A DNA stretch of 64,000 bases from Pollenia angustigena (Eukaryota > Arthropoda > Insecta > Diptera > Polleniidae). The position numbers and the translations under genes were made by a program. The notes under the pieces are model-generated. The model was given only the letters and a program-made list of their open reading frames with translations, was not told the DNA's origin and made no database searches. The stretch spans positions 65,753,393-65,817,392 of the forward strand of contig OV884059.1 of NCBI GenBank assembly GCA_930367215.1, read 5' to 3'. Positions 45,661-56,214 of this stretch are shown here, one piece after another; within the stretch, counting starts at the first letter, position 1, and each line of letters begins with the position of its first letter.

Positions 45661-46793
45661 GCGTTCAAATCGAGGTTCCAATCGAAAAGACAAGATTTGA
45701 ACGAAATAATCACATCCCAAATGTTGAAGATTACTACTGAGTTGTTACATTCCTCTTATTGAATTTATTTTAGAAGATCTCAAAACACCTTTCCCAATAG
45801 TGAACATACCTAAACTTCTACCTCAAAGTGTAATCAAGTCATATACAGATATAAAACTGTTAAAACCACAACTAACAACTAACTAACAACTGATGAGCTG
45901 ATTAAATTTGATAAAAGAGATAAACACCTACTAACATCTAAACTTGAGCCTAATCTGTCAGATAACGTTGAAGATGCTTTAATAAACTGTGGTGAAGATA
46001 TCTACCCAAATCTAAGAAAAATATTTCAAATGTTCGTTCTAATGCTCGTCAGTAATGCTACGAGCGGGAGGTCATTTCCTACCCTTCGTCGAATAAAAAC
46101 ATGACTCAGATCAACAATGACAGAAGACATATTGTACTGTCTAAATTTGCCTCACAAGAAAATCAAAAATTGCTTATTTAAAAATAGTAATGTATATTGA
46201 ACTAATTTTATATTTTATTTAACCTTTTTGTTGAGTTTTTTTTTATATAATATACACATACTGTTTTTAATAAACTTTAAAAAAACAAATCTTTTACTTT
46301 TTGTATCATACAACTTAATGTTGCATGAATACATATAAGCGTTTGCATATGTGTGTGAATAAGGAAAGTTAAAGTATTATGAGAAGACAACAAAAACAAG
46401 TATGCGATACAAAAATGAAAAGCAGCTCCGTGTCTTGTCATTGTGTTTATGAAAGTTTCTGTGTGGAATTTTACGCGACAATTGCTGACAGATGTTGTCA
46501 AATTGTACGTATGGTTAAGAATATTTAATGTCTTGTGTGGTGGCAAAACAGGCGAAATGATTTGAAATTGTTAATAGACAGAATGTTAGAGAAAGACTGT
46601 AAAGTGAACGAACGCTAAAAAAAAACATGTAACAGGAAAAATATGTAAAAGCAAACGGTCTTTAAGAGAAAAGCCATTTCATTGTAATACTATTAAATTT
46701 TATTACTTTAAATTACATTCTTACCCATGCTTTAAACTTAGTATCGCGAATGTATACGTTCATAGATACACACTTATACATAGATACACACTT
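45661..46793. other. further decayed hAT text, then AT-rich spacer
   Basis: From 45661 to about 46170 the plus strand still shows protein-like pieces in shifting frames (IEVPIEKTRFERNNHIPNVE, PSDNVEDALINC-like), probably the 3' part of the hAT relic. After that nothing is recognised. Confidence 0.4.
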
Positions 46794-47180
46794 ACACTCA
46801 TAAAATTATTACAGTAACTGATTGTAGGTTATTAAATTCGTTTTCGGTACTGTTAAAATTGAATAAAAATATAGTTATTTTACGAATAAATTTATTTTTC
46901 AGCATTTATGTTTGTTATTAAAAAAAACAAACTACCAAAAAATAATGTTTTCCGTATTTTTTTTTGTTAATTTGTTTGATTTTTATCGGTTAAAATATAT
47001 TTTTTAAAAGTAAAAACTATTCAATTTTAACGAATATGATGTTCAATAAATAAAAAACTTAGAAATTACTGAAAAAATCATTTGTTTTAAATGAAATGTA
47101 AATGATCCGTTTTTTAAATGAATTTTAATTTGTTTCAAATGAATTTTCGTTTGAATTTAACTACATAATATTTTGAGTGT
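46794..47180. repeat. MITE-like element with ACACTCA ends
   Basis: ACACTCATAAAATTATTACA on the left and, inverted, ACACTCAAAATATTATGTAG on the right. The 387 bases between are AT-rich. Ends of this type also bound the element at 38450-40006. No clear duplication. Confidence 0.5.
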
Positions 47181-47195
47181 ATACATACAAAATTA

Positions 47196-47722
47196 CCCTG
47201 AAGGAAACCTGGGTGCAAGTATCTCCAAGTCACCAGTTTTGTCGACTGTTTTGGCGACATTGTCAACGAAGTGTCTAACTACACTTCATTTACCACTATA
47301 TTTGGCTGTAATACGAAAAACATTTCATCAATAACAACTGAGAAGTAAAATTCCTATAAAAGTTGAAGAAATTATAAAAACAAAATTGTTCTGAATTCGT
47401 ATTCGCACCAAAGGTGAAGACTTTACTAAAATGTACTAATGATTCTCTGGTTCCAATGTCTACATATCGTCGGTTGATTATTTAATTGTCGTATGTCGTA
47501 TGTAATTTGTATCCACATACGACAATTAAATAATCAACCGACGATATGTTCCCAGGAGAACTACCTAGTCAATAGTTCCAACGTCAGTAGTAGATTTTCA
47601 ATGACACGCATATTTTAATGTCTACAGTAAATAACATTTTCTGGGGTATAATAAGTCACTAGTACTGGTGACTTTGTCAGTAGTGAATCAGTACAGATTC
47701 ACTAGTATCATTTCCGGTAGGG
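47196..47722. repeat. MITE-like element with CCCT..GGAAA ends
   Basis: Left end CCCTGAAGGAAACC; right end, inverted, CCCTACCGGAAATGATACTA. Related ends occur at 60510 and 61090 (CCCTGCGGGAAATT) and near 61845 (CATTTGCCGGCAGGG). It contains the perfect palindrome at 47462-47549. No target duplication was seen. Confidence 0.5.
47462..47549. repeat. perfect 34-bp inverted repeat, 20-base loop
   Basis: 47462-47495 (ACATATCGTCGGTTGATTAT..) is exactly complementary in inverse order to 47516-47549. The loop holds a further 'tcgtatgt' copy. It lies in the middle of the CCCT-ended element. Confidence 0.9.
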
Positions 47723-47959
47723 TATGTATGTATAGGTAACTACAGAAATATAAGTATATGATTTAAAAAAAAAAATATAGAATTGGATAAGTGTACGTGG
47801 TGCCTCATTTATGTCACATATACTCCGTTTAAGTTTGCTATTGAAATTCACCCTGATCGGTGCATAAATTTCTCAGATATGAGCAAAAATTTATCCCACA
47901 AAATGTGTTCATTATTAGTTTAATGTAAAGAAATAAATTCATAATTTCTGTTCTCTCGA

Positions 47960-48010
47960 ACCATGGTGAATATTCGGCATAGGCGAATATGTCACACTTA
48001 CTTGTTTTAT
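47960..48010 (+). repeat. family A hairpin end, fragment
   Basis: 'ccatggtgaata' followed by hairpin TTCGGC-ata-GGCGAA and 'cacacttacttgtttt', the 3' terminal signature of family A. Upstream text from about 47810 ('tttatgtcacatatactccg', 'gaaattcaccctgatcggtg') matches internal family A blocks near 36850-36900, so the copy may begin there with its 5' part deleted. Confidence 0.6.
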
Positions 48011-48756
48011 ATCTTATATTCTCCCCAAGTAGATATAATATATTTTCCTTTCATTTTATAAAAAAATGTGACTTAAAATGAAAAATAGTCTACTTCTACT
48101 TGAGCAACAATTTGTTTCAAATAAAACTTTAAGCAATGTTTTAAAACTATTAATAAATGCAAAGAAATTTTCGTGTGCAAATCTGCAGATATTTTTTTTT
48201 TTCTTAAAATTTGCGTGTTTGTTGTAAAAATGTTGCTTGCATTGTGAATCTGTTCTAAAGGTTTAAGGCTTAAAATATCAAATTTGGGTTTAAATTAGTC
48301 AACAGATGATTTAATTGCAAATTTTATTTAAATTAATAAATATCAAAACTTATAATTTGTTTTACAGAGTACATATTTATTATTAAAAAAGAATAATATC
48401 GGAACTTATTAGTTTCTAATTAAGAAGCTATTGCAGATAAATTCGAAACATTCTCTCCAACATTTAAAATTATTAATATTTAATTAATTTAAAAAAGTTT
48501 TTTTATTACAAGTATTTGATTTTTTTGCCATAAAAAACACATTCGAAATAATGTGTCAAGTACAACATAAAATCCCATTAAATTAAAAAATCTATTTCTT
48601 GCACTGATAGACTTTTGGCGAATTCTGCACTACTATTTGAAAGCGATGTGTGCGTTTCTCTTATCTAAACGGATTTTTTTCTCTAGATTTTCTTCTTGAC
48701 AAATAAGTTTGTTTAAAATTTTTGGTACGCAGTGTAAAGTTTGCTTTTTCTATTTT
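48011..48756. other. no gene seen
   Basis: AT-rich spacer; nothing recognised. Confidence 0.45.
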
Positions 48757-49313
48757 TATATCCTTCACCGAAGATAAAAGGGTATATTTAAGTTTGTCAT
48801 TCCAATTGTAATTTCTACAATATTTATCTTAGACCTTATAAAGTATATATTCAGGGTCCTTATGAGTAGAGAAGATGATTTAACGATATGCGTCTGACCA
48901 CCTGACCGTCGGACCATTGAAGTTGGTTTTCCGAAGACCCCAGATATGATTGGGACTTGGCTGTTAAAAATTGCTTTTGCAATTCAGTTTGCTCGGTCCA
49001 TAAATGGCTTCTAATTTTTCCATAAAATTCCATGTTGCTGTTGTATTTTTATAACAACCACTGAAAAAGCAAATTACCCAGAGATTGATATATATGGAGA
49101 CCGGAAAGAACCAACGTTTCCAAAATAGGTTAAAGTATTTTGGTTATCAATACACAACATCCATACAAAATATAGGCGGTATAGGAAAGTGTGCGTGAGA
49201 AAAAATAGATTTATTTATATTTAAAGAACAGTATTTATATAAGTTTCTATCTTATTGCACCATGGTGAAGCACATATAAGATTTGGCATAGCCGAATAAA
49301 GCATTCTAAATTG
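48757..49313 (+). repeat. hairpin-ended dispersed repeat, family A
   Basis: Starts 'tttttatatccttcaccg', hairpin partner 'aagataaaagggtata', then 'gtcattccaattgtaattt', 'ttagaccttataaagtata', 'agggtccttatgag', and ends 'ccatggtgaag', hairpin TTTGGC-ata-GCCGAA and 'aaagcattctaaattgtt'. More diverged than the copy at 36652. Confidence 0.65.
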
Positions 49314-49889
49314 TTTTTCAACTGTTGAGTATGTTTTTAAAATAGTTTACATAAGTGCCAGTGTTTATATTTGAAAGTAATAATATAACCGAATTTCTTA
49401 TACTCATAATGCCTGCAATGAGCAAACAGCCAACATCCTCCCGCCATCCTGGCGATATCAATGTTAGCCATTATAATCTAGTTTCTTTAGGAGGGAGTTT
49501 TTAACTAAATAAACACATTTTTTATACTAAAATTTAAAGCAAAAATTATTTTGTACTTGTAACAGAATAAAATAGAGGGATATAAAGAACAGGGTAAATT
49601 TGTCTTTGATGGTGTGTTTGTTTGTCTTACAGAAATTATAGAGTCACAAGGGTGGAAATACCAATTTTTTTGGTAAACATTCTTTAAAATCAGCCCAATT
49701 CTGGATTTAATTTACTGGTCCCAACAGAATTAGAGATTAGAGGAAATAAGTATAATATCAATACTAAGCAGCAGTTTTGAATGGAAGACATTTTTCTTTG
49801 TACATATACATAAGTATATTGAGAAAACGATGAAAAAGTTAACCTATTTTTGAAAAAGTGAAGTTATTTTTTCATTGAAATTAATTGTT
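49314..49889. other. no gene seen
   Basis: AT-rich spacer; nothing recognised. Confidence 0.45.
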
Positions 49890-50175
49890 AGTGGCGCCCG
49901 CGTAATTTACCTAGCAAAAACTTACATTGCAAAGTACCCAGCAAAAACTTACATTGCAAAGTAATGAGTTAAAAAGCTAATATAACGACTCTTCACTACT
50001 TATACATTGGCATTTTAACTCATTATTTTAACACGGTGATGTCATTGGAGGCAAGTACTTACCACCCTCGCTTACAAATAGGGAGTTAAATAAGTCATTA
50101 CCACATTCGCTTACAAATAGGGACTTAAATAAGTTATTTCTCCGATGTCACCAAAATTACAACTAACATGTCATG
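49890..50175. repeat. dispersed repeat with 39-bp tandem units (copy 1)
   Basis: Contains 'agcaaaaacttacattgcaa' twice (49913, 49940), then 'taacacggtgatgtcattgg', 'ggcaagtacttaccaccc'. It then has two units of 'cgcttacaaatagggas' followed by 'ttaaataagt'. Closes with 'gatgtcaccaaaattac' and 'aacatgtcatgact'. The same module recurs at 52320-52510 (three units) and 53930-54130 (two degenerate units). Confidence 0.65.
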
Positions 50176-50192
50176 ACTTTAAAAAATTTTTT

Positions 50193-52087
50193 TATACCCT
50201 CCACCACAATTAGTTGTGAAGAGGGTATATTAAGTTTGTCATTCCGTGTGAAACTTTTTTATTATTCATCTCAGACCCTATAAAGTATATATATTCTGGG
50301 TCCTTGAGTAATTTTAAGTCGATTTAGCCATGTCCGTCTGTCTGTCCGTCTGTTGAAAACACGCTCACTTTCGAAAAACTCAAAAGAAATAAACAAACTT
50401 GATGTCAAATTTCTTGTAGTTATCCTAAGCAGTTTGGGATTGAAATCCAGCAAAATCGGTTCAATAGGATCTGAGCTATGAATCAAAATGTGGAACCACC
50501 ACCTTAAAAAAATGGATAATTTTGTTACAAAAACTAACATAAATGGTGGAAAAATGCACAGAATGATATTAGATTTCGCAACAGTTCGTTTTATGTAACT
50601 GGAACGCTGTAAAATTTCTTGAAGATCTGTCAATGATTTACCCTAGGCCCCATATAAGCCATACTCCCGGAAAACAGTATAGTAAGCCTAAAACCCTAAC
50701 TAACAATGCAATCATAACAAATTTTGGTATGTCACAGTTAAATAGGACTAGAAATGAAACTATTAAGTTTCGAGAAGATCGGTTCATAATTTACCATAGG
50801 CCCCATATAAAACCTACTTCCGGAAAACAGTTTAGTACGCCTAAATCCGTAAAAAATAATGCTATCATAACAAAATTTGGTACATCACAGTTTTATTGAA
50901 CGAGAAATAAGACTTTAAAATTTTGTGAAGAACGGTCCATAATTTACCATAGGCCTCATATAAACCTTACTCCCGGAAAACAGCTTGGTAAACCTTAATC
51001 CGTAAAAAATAATGCTATCATAACAAAATTTGGAACATAAAAGTTTTACATGACTAGAAATAAGACTGTGAAATTGCGTGAAGATCGGTCCATAATTTAC
51101 CATAGGCCCCATATAAACCTTACTCCCGGAAAACAGCTTAGTACGCCTAAAAACGTAAAAAATAATGCTATCATAACAAAATTTGGTACATCACAGTTTT
51201 ATTGAACGGGAAATAAGTCTTTAAAATTTTGTGCAGAACGGTCCATCATTTACCATAGGCCCCATATAAACCTTTCTCCCGGAAAACAGCTTAGTACGCC
51301 TAAATCCGTAAAAAATAATGCTATCATCACAAAATTAGAAACATAAAAGTTTTACAGGACTAGAAATAAGACTGTGAAATTTCGTGAAGATAAGTTCATA
51401 ATTTTCCCTAGGCCCTATATAAACCTTACTCCCGAAAAACAGCTTAGTACGCCTAAAAACGTAAAAATAACGCTATTATAACAAAATTTGATACATCACA
51501 GTTTTATAGAACTAGAAATGACACTGTGAAATTTGGTGAAGATCGGTGCATAACTTACCATAGGCCTCATTTAAAGCCCACTCTGGTAAAATAATTAAAT
51601 ACGCGGTAAACTTTCTTCCAGTTAAGCTTCATATGGCCAGAAAAAATGTTATGCAATTTTGTGATATACGGTCCATAATTTTCCTTAGATTCCATTTTAG
51701 CAGCCTTCTGAAATTCACTGCAAACGCTTAAACTAATTGCACCGCTGTATCGAAATTTATGTTTTTTAATACCAGAAATCGTTCTGCAGAATTTGGGATG
51801 ATTGGTTCATAGCTTACCATGGCTTTTATATAATTTGTTCCCTTGAAAATCATTTTAGTTCAGCTTAAACTGATATTCTACTCAAACTTTTTAAAATTGA
51901 TTCTGATTGTCGATCAATAATTTTATATAGGTCTAAACCGCATCAAATTTTAATGCAGATGTCTGTTTTTACAAAGATTATAATAATAAATAGACATCAT
52001 ACAGATATTACTTCTAAAACATTCGAAGTGTCGGTGGAGGGTATCAAGGATTCGGCACAGCCGAATATAGCACTCTAACTTGTTTTT
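50193..52087 (+). repeat. family A repeat with a satellite-like core, 1.9 kb
   Basis: Starts 'ttataccctccaccac' with hairpin partner 'gtgaagagggtata', then 'gtcattccgtgtg', 'ctcagaccctataaagtata' and 'gtccgtctgtctgtccgtc'. The core is the 153-bp tandem array below. Ends 'ggtggagggtatc', hairpin TTCGGC-aca-GCCGAA and 'tagcactctaacttgtt'. It is the most complete member in the window, and short frames in it are by-products of the tandem units. Confidence 0.8.
50625..51830 (+). repeat. tandem array, about 153-bp units, 7-9 copies
   Basis: The landmark 'taccataggccccatataa' recurs at about 50638, 50793, 50946, 51099, 51254, 51406 and 51557, with weaker versions near 51680 and 51815. The period is 152-155 bases. 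Each unit continues 'actcccggaaaacag', 'agtacgcctaaa', 'ataatgctatcataacaaa', 'catcacagttttat' and 'gtgaagatcggt'. Outer units are more diverged than central ones, as in arrays that turn over by unequal exchange. Confidence 0.85.
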
Positions 52088-52089
52088 TA

Positions 52090-52310
52090 TTATTTTTTTT
52101 CTATTTTTTCTTATTTTATTTTACTTTCCTTTATGTTTTTTTTTTCTATTTTTTCTTATTTTATTTTACTTTGTTTTATTTTTTTTTCTGTCTCTGGCGG
52201 GATTCGATCTCGCAACCTCGGTGCTGATAGACTAGCTCACTACCAGCTAGTCTACCGGGGCAGTGTAGTTTTTGTATAAAAAAACGATGTTTTTTACTCA
52301 ATTAAGATCG
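52090..52310 (-). repeat. tRNA-derived SINE-like repeat (copy 1)
   Basis: On the minus strand, 52265-52190 reads as a tRNA-like head: an A-box-like TAGCTGGTAGTGAGC, AGGTTGCGAG, a B box GATCGAATCC and AGAGACA. It is followed by a long A-rich tail (plus-strand T-rich 52085-52180). A TAGACTAGC/GCTAGTCTA hairpin replaces a normal D arm, so it is not a working tRNA. A 45-base leader is shared with copy 2 at 61450-61665. No internal non-tRNA body is obvious. Confidence 0.6.
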
Positions 52311-52319
52311 TAAATATGA

Positions 52320-52510
52320 GATTAAATTATTGGAGGCAACTACTTACCACCCTCGCTTACAGATAGGGAGTTAAATAAGTCATTACCACATTCGCTTACA
52401 AATAGGGAGTTAAATAAGTCATTACCACATTCGCTTACAAATAGGGACTTAAATAACTTATTACTCCGATGTCACCAAAATTACAACTAACATGTCATGA
52501 CTATAAAATT
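52320..52510. repeat. dispersed repeat with 39-bp tandem units (copy 2)
   Basis: Three units 'cgcttacaaatagggagtta' with 'aataagtcattaccacatt' between them, after 'gaggcaactacttaccaccc' and before 'gatgtcaccaaaattac' and 'aacatgtcatgact'. It directly follows the SINE-like copy. Confidence 0.7.
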
Positions 52511-52652
52511 TCAGTACAGCATAATTTTTCATATTCAAATTTATTACAAATTATTATTGAGGTTTTTTGTTTTCCTCACGGGCTAATATGATCAATCGTT
52601 TTTTTTTACCAAATGTAATTAAAAAACATTTATGGTTAATTTATTTTCTTTT

Positions 52653-52688
52653 CCCAACGTTTCGTTCGCTTTTTTCGAACTTCATCAG
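52653..52688 (-). ncRNA. hammerhead-ribozyme-like motif in the Penelope 3' region
   Basis: On the minus strand: CTGATGA, then A, stem II GTTCG with partner CGAAC around an A-rich loop, then GAAA and CGTTGGG. CUGAUGA, stem II and GAAA are the conserved hammerhead core, and hammerheads are known in Penelope-like elements. Two reservations: one extra A precedes stem II, and I found no clear stem III/stem I partner strands nearby. It may be a decayed or minimal form. Confidence 0.45.
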
Positions 52689-52928
52689 GGGTTATTTTTA
52701 TTCCATAAAAATCTAGACAATTAGATAATAATTATAATAAATTTTTGAACTTTAACAATATCACATCTTAACTTACAAATTAGGGTTTACATTTGTATTG
52801 CACTTTTTAACTATTTTATATTAAAAACTGGACTACACGACACAGAAATAAATAAATAATTAATAAGTAAAATACAACACAAACACCGAATAAAAGTCAA
52901 ACTTAATGTAAATATCACAGAACTATAA

Positions 52929-53663
52929 CTAATTATAATCATTAACTATTGCAGCGGAGTATTGCAGTTTTGTATTTTCCTTGTCTTCTTTCGTATTTAT
53001 TGTATTTTTGATTTTCTCTTGGATTCGTAAGCTTTCAAGAGTGTAACGTTTGTTCTCTCTCCGCTCTCTGTCTAATATTTTTATATTGTCGAAGTTCATG
53101 TTGTGATTGCACTCTTTTACATGCAGAGATAGTGCCGTCGCTATTTTACCTTTTTTGACGTCTGTTTTGTGTTCATGAATTCTCTTCTCTAACCTTCTTT
53201 TTGTTGTTCCAATGTAAACCTTATTACACCTTTCCCTTTCGTTTCCGTCACATTTTATTTCATAAACCACATTATCTATATTACATATGTCCAGTTTGGT
53301 TTTTTTATATGTAAACAAATGCCTTAGTGTCTTGTTTGATTTATGTGCAATTGTTGTTGTTTTTTCCGTGATCAAGTTCTTTAATGTTCTTGTCTCCGTT
53401 AGTTTTGGGATGTATGGTAACCTGTAAAAATATTTTTCTGTTTCCGATTCTTTCCTTTTCTCAAGATTTTTGCTTTTTAGAATTTTATTTATTAATGAAT
53501 TTGTTAAGTGTGTTGGATAATTGTTCATAGTCAAGATATTTTTTATTTTGCATATATTTTTCTTTTTAAATTTTTCGTCGCTGATATGCAGTACTTTCTT
53601 TATTAGATTTGTCGCTGTGTTCGTTTTCATTTTCAATGGTTGTGTGGAATTGAAATTGATCAT
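52929..53663 (-). CDS. Penelope GIY-YIG endonuclease domain (partial protein)
   Basis: An open frame of 244 residues. Residues 1-110 are the post-RT linker (INFNSTQPLKMKTNTATN and YFYRLPYIPKLTE) with the KTTTIAHKSNKTLRHLF block. Residues 130-190 form the GIY-YIG nuclease: VVYEIKC, the Cys-bearing GNERERCNKVYIGTTKRRL and RIHEHKTD, with the catalytic Arg in the RRLEKR segment. The C-terminus is basic. In Penelope elements this nuclease nicks the target to start reverse transcription. The frame itself has no stop, but the catalytic RT is missing, so it is a fragment. The in-frame codons upstream of the Met (PTSSGR) show that the start is internal. Confidence 0.85.
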   Translation of the reverse strand: MINFNSTQPLKMKTNTATNLIKKVLHISDEKFKKKNICKIKNILTMNNYPTHLTNSLINKILKSKNLEKRKESETEKYFYRLPYIPKLTETRTLKNLITEKTTTIAHKSNKTLRHLFTYKKTKLDICNIDNVVYEIKCDGNERERCNKVYIGTTKRRLEKRIHEHKTDVKKGKIATALSLHVKECNHNMNFDNIKILDRERRENKRYTLESLRIQEKIKNTINTKEDKENTKLQYSAAIVNDYN

Positions 53664-53929
53664 TCTTCCTGATGACGTTGGTTTATTTATAATAAAAAAA
53701 AAACAAATTGTAAGAACAAATATTTTAAATCAATTTGTATTAGATTTGAAAAAACTTCAACCGTAGATGCATTTTATTACGAATGAATTATAAATTTCGT
53801 TAATCAACTCGGACACAAGTACTTAGGTATCAGATTATGTCAGCCATTACCAAACTACTTCTATGTAATGCAGATGGTATGAAGTAGTCATTGAAAAGTA
53901 AGTTGTTCAGTAATGGCAAGTCATTACCA

Positions 53930-54130
53930 AGTTTTTGCTGGGTAATGAGTTAAAAGGCTAATATAACTGCTTTTTATACATGGCATTTAACTCATTATTT
54001 TAACACGGTAATGTCATTGGAGGCAAGTACTTACCACCCTCGCTTACAAATCGGCAGTTAAATAAGTCATTACCACATTCAATTACAAACATTAAATTTG
54101 ATAAGTCGTAACCACATTCGCCTTCAAATA
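53930..54130. repeat. dispersed repeat with 39-bp tandem units (copy 3)
   Basis: 'gtttttgctgggtaatgag', 'ttaacacggtaatgtcattg', 'ggcaagtacttaccaccc' and degenerate 'cgcttacaaatcggcagtta' units. Same order as copy 1 at 49890. Confidence 0.65.
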
Positions 54131-54590
54131 GGTACTTTATTTTGGTAGCAACAAAACTAAATTTGTCAAACAAATTGCGTTTTTAATTAAATTTACTTTC
54201 TAATGCAACCCTGCATTAAGGACATATTTGTACCCAATAAACCAGAGAGCTATATGATAATTTCAAGGAAAGGTAAATCTTAAATACTATCGTTTATGAT
54301 ATATTATTATTTATATCACCAAGACGATATCGTCATAATATCGTTTGGTTGATTGGGTAGTGTAGTTTTTACTCAATTTTTTTTAATCAACGCCTGTGTT
54401 GATTTCTATAGAATCTCATATTGAATTTCCCCCGTATTACTAAACGATTATAAAATCTAACAAACTCTTATTAAGGATAATTTTCATAGCAAATTTGTTA
54501 TTAAGACCTTTATTAAATTTAAAATGTTTTTATAAATACAGGCATTCATTTATTGTGGCGTTTAAAATTTTAAAACAAAATATAAATTTC
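54131..54590. other. no gene seen
   Basis: AT-rich. 'gtagtgtagtttttactca' at 54357-54375 is a stray piece of the SINE-like leader seen at 52266. Confidence 0.4.
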
Positions 54591-55233
54591 TTTAGAAAGC
54601 AACATCAAAATTATAAAGAACCTGAGCAAATCCAAAAATATGCGCACTCCCAATACCGTCTACCTTCTGCGTCCAGCTTTCCCGCGTGCTCTTATGCTTA
54701 CTCCATACAAACCAACAAAAAAAAAACACTCATATGCCCAAGTCCTGAAAGAAAACTTCCACGGACATAATCCTGCGAAAGTAGCTAACGCAAACCAACT
54801 TTCATACGCTAATGTTCTTAAGGAATCTCCACAAATACGTTTTGCAGACATATCGGGCTCAATTGAAAATCTAGTTCAAATTATGAATAACTTCATGGCC
54901 ACCATGCAGAACATGTTTTAGGAAATGACGCGAAACCAAATCATGCTCCTAAGGGTGGTTACAAGAAATCAATGTTGGATTTTCCATCCGCGCAACGGGC
55001 TCTCCCAACATAAACACGAAGTAGCACATTTTCTTCAAATGCACGAAATCGACGTGCTTCTCGTCTCTGAAACCCACTTTACTCTAAAAAACTGCTTTAG
55101 GGTAAATGGGTACCTCACTTACGACACAAAACATGCGAGCGGACGGGCTTGTGGTGGCGCAGCCATAATTAGGCACAAACAAGTCAGACACTTTCCAATG
55201 CCGGAGTACAAGGAAGATTGTATCCAGTGCCCA
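54591..55233 (+). pseudogene. Jockey-clade LINE: gag C-terminus and endonuclease start
   Basis: Frame 54640-54921 carries the end of ORF1: SYAQVLKENFHG, SYANVLKES and FADISGSIENLVQIMNNFM, typical of Jockey gag tails; the upstream part is in another frame (54591-54770). ORF2 follows 3 bases later. It reads NGLSQHKHEVAHFLQMHEID, LLVSETHFT (catalytic E region) and YDTKHASGRACGGAAIIRHK, the first third of the endonuclease, and stops matching at about 55233 where a MITE begins. The zinc knuckles expected in gag are missing. It may belong to the same family as the RT fragment at 22-866, since the pieces do not overlap, but that cannot be shown here. Confidence 0.8.
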
Positions 55234-55940
55234 TGTTCTGTAACTCTCGCGTCGAGAAAGTTTTCGATTGAAATGTGTGAAATGAAACAAAAATGCAATA
55301 AATTGAAACAAACAGCTGTTTTTCTCACTTAACTGTGTCTGTAACTTTTTTTGGCGAGTACAAGCTGTCACGTAAGGAAATTACTAGCCAATTTACAGAA
55401 AAAGTGTGTCTGTAACATTTTGGTGAGAAAAGTTCCCGCTTTGAACTGTCAAATAAACTCACGAATAAAAATGGGGCGAGAAAAAATTTTAACACTAAAA
55501 AACAATTAAAAATGCAATATGCAAAGAATAATAATTTATTCTTGGCACATTTTTCATTGTTTTATTATTTTGCTTTTAACATTTTTATAAAATATGCGAA
55601 CGTCTTTAAAGCTCGTTTGCAAACAACAAACATTAAAGTCGCTCTTTACAGAATTTGGCATAGCCGACGGTTGTGTTTTCGCCGCCGTCGGTGAATAATT
55701 TTCAATTTTAGGCCATTTTGGTCGACGTCAACGATATTTGTTACTGGCGTTCTGAACGTCTGCAATGTCACAGCGGCTTCGAGTGCAATATTATGACATT
55801 TATAACGTAACGACGTAATCTCTTTTGATAGTTTTCGACATGAGTTCCAGACACACATTTTTCTCACTTTTCTAGAAACGATGGAATATTTTGTTTCACA
55901 TCTTTTCGATGCAAGAAGTTCTCACTAAAGTTACAGAACA
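55234..55940. repeat. MITE-like element with TTCTGTAAC ends
   Basis: Left end TGTTCTGTAACTCTCGCG and right end, inverted, TGTTCTGTAACTTTAGTGAG. Both arms continue with 'tcgaaaa'/'cgattgaaa' and 'tgtgaaa' blocks over about 55 bp. Repeated 'gtctgtaac' motifs lie inside (55327, 55408). It interrupts the Jockey endonuclease text. The 57876-59051 element has related ends. No clean target duplication. Confidence 0.6.
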
Positions 55941-56214
55941 AACCTAGTGTCAAAATGGTATACCGTCCTGTTGGTTCTGGGGAATCTTAACTAAATTCTA
56001 TAATTTTCGATTAAAATTGTGAAATTTAAAACTTTTTTAAGTTATAACATTTCAAAAAAACACAATTTAATAGAAAAACAAAATCAAATATTTGTTTGAA
56101 TTTTTGACACAACGTTAAAATATTATACAGTGTTGTAAAACGCCTTGGATTCAATAAAAAAAAAAGAAACTTTCGACCACTTTAAAAGAAAAGGACAATA
56201 TCCTCTGCTGAGAA

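Larger units (their letters stand above)
52600..53690 (-). mobile_element. Penelope-like retroelement, 5'-truncated
   Basis: Only the 3' third of a Penelope element remains: the linker and GIY-YIG endonuclease coding sequence (53663-52929) and about 330 bases of 3' UTR with a hammerhead-like motif (52653-52688). The reverse transcriptase that should precede it is absent; coding text stops at about 53690 against an A-rich stretch. 5' truncation is common in this class. The 3' border is not sharply defined. Confidence 0.8.

Noticed and set aside
50625..51830. CRISPR-like regular repeats
   Set aside because: Units are about 153 bp and contiguous without unique spacers, the setting is an insect genome, and there are no cas genes. 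It is a satellite-like array.
52190..52265. A functional tRNA gene on the minus strand
   Set aside because: The T arm looks normal, but the D and anticodon region folds into a TAGACTAGC hairpin and the acceptor stem does not close. A-rich tails and a second copy indicate a repeat.
55512..55867. Open frames in the TTCTGTAAC-ended element
   Set aside because: Both strands give short basic peptides from repeat sequence; no conserved domain is visible.
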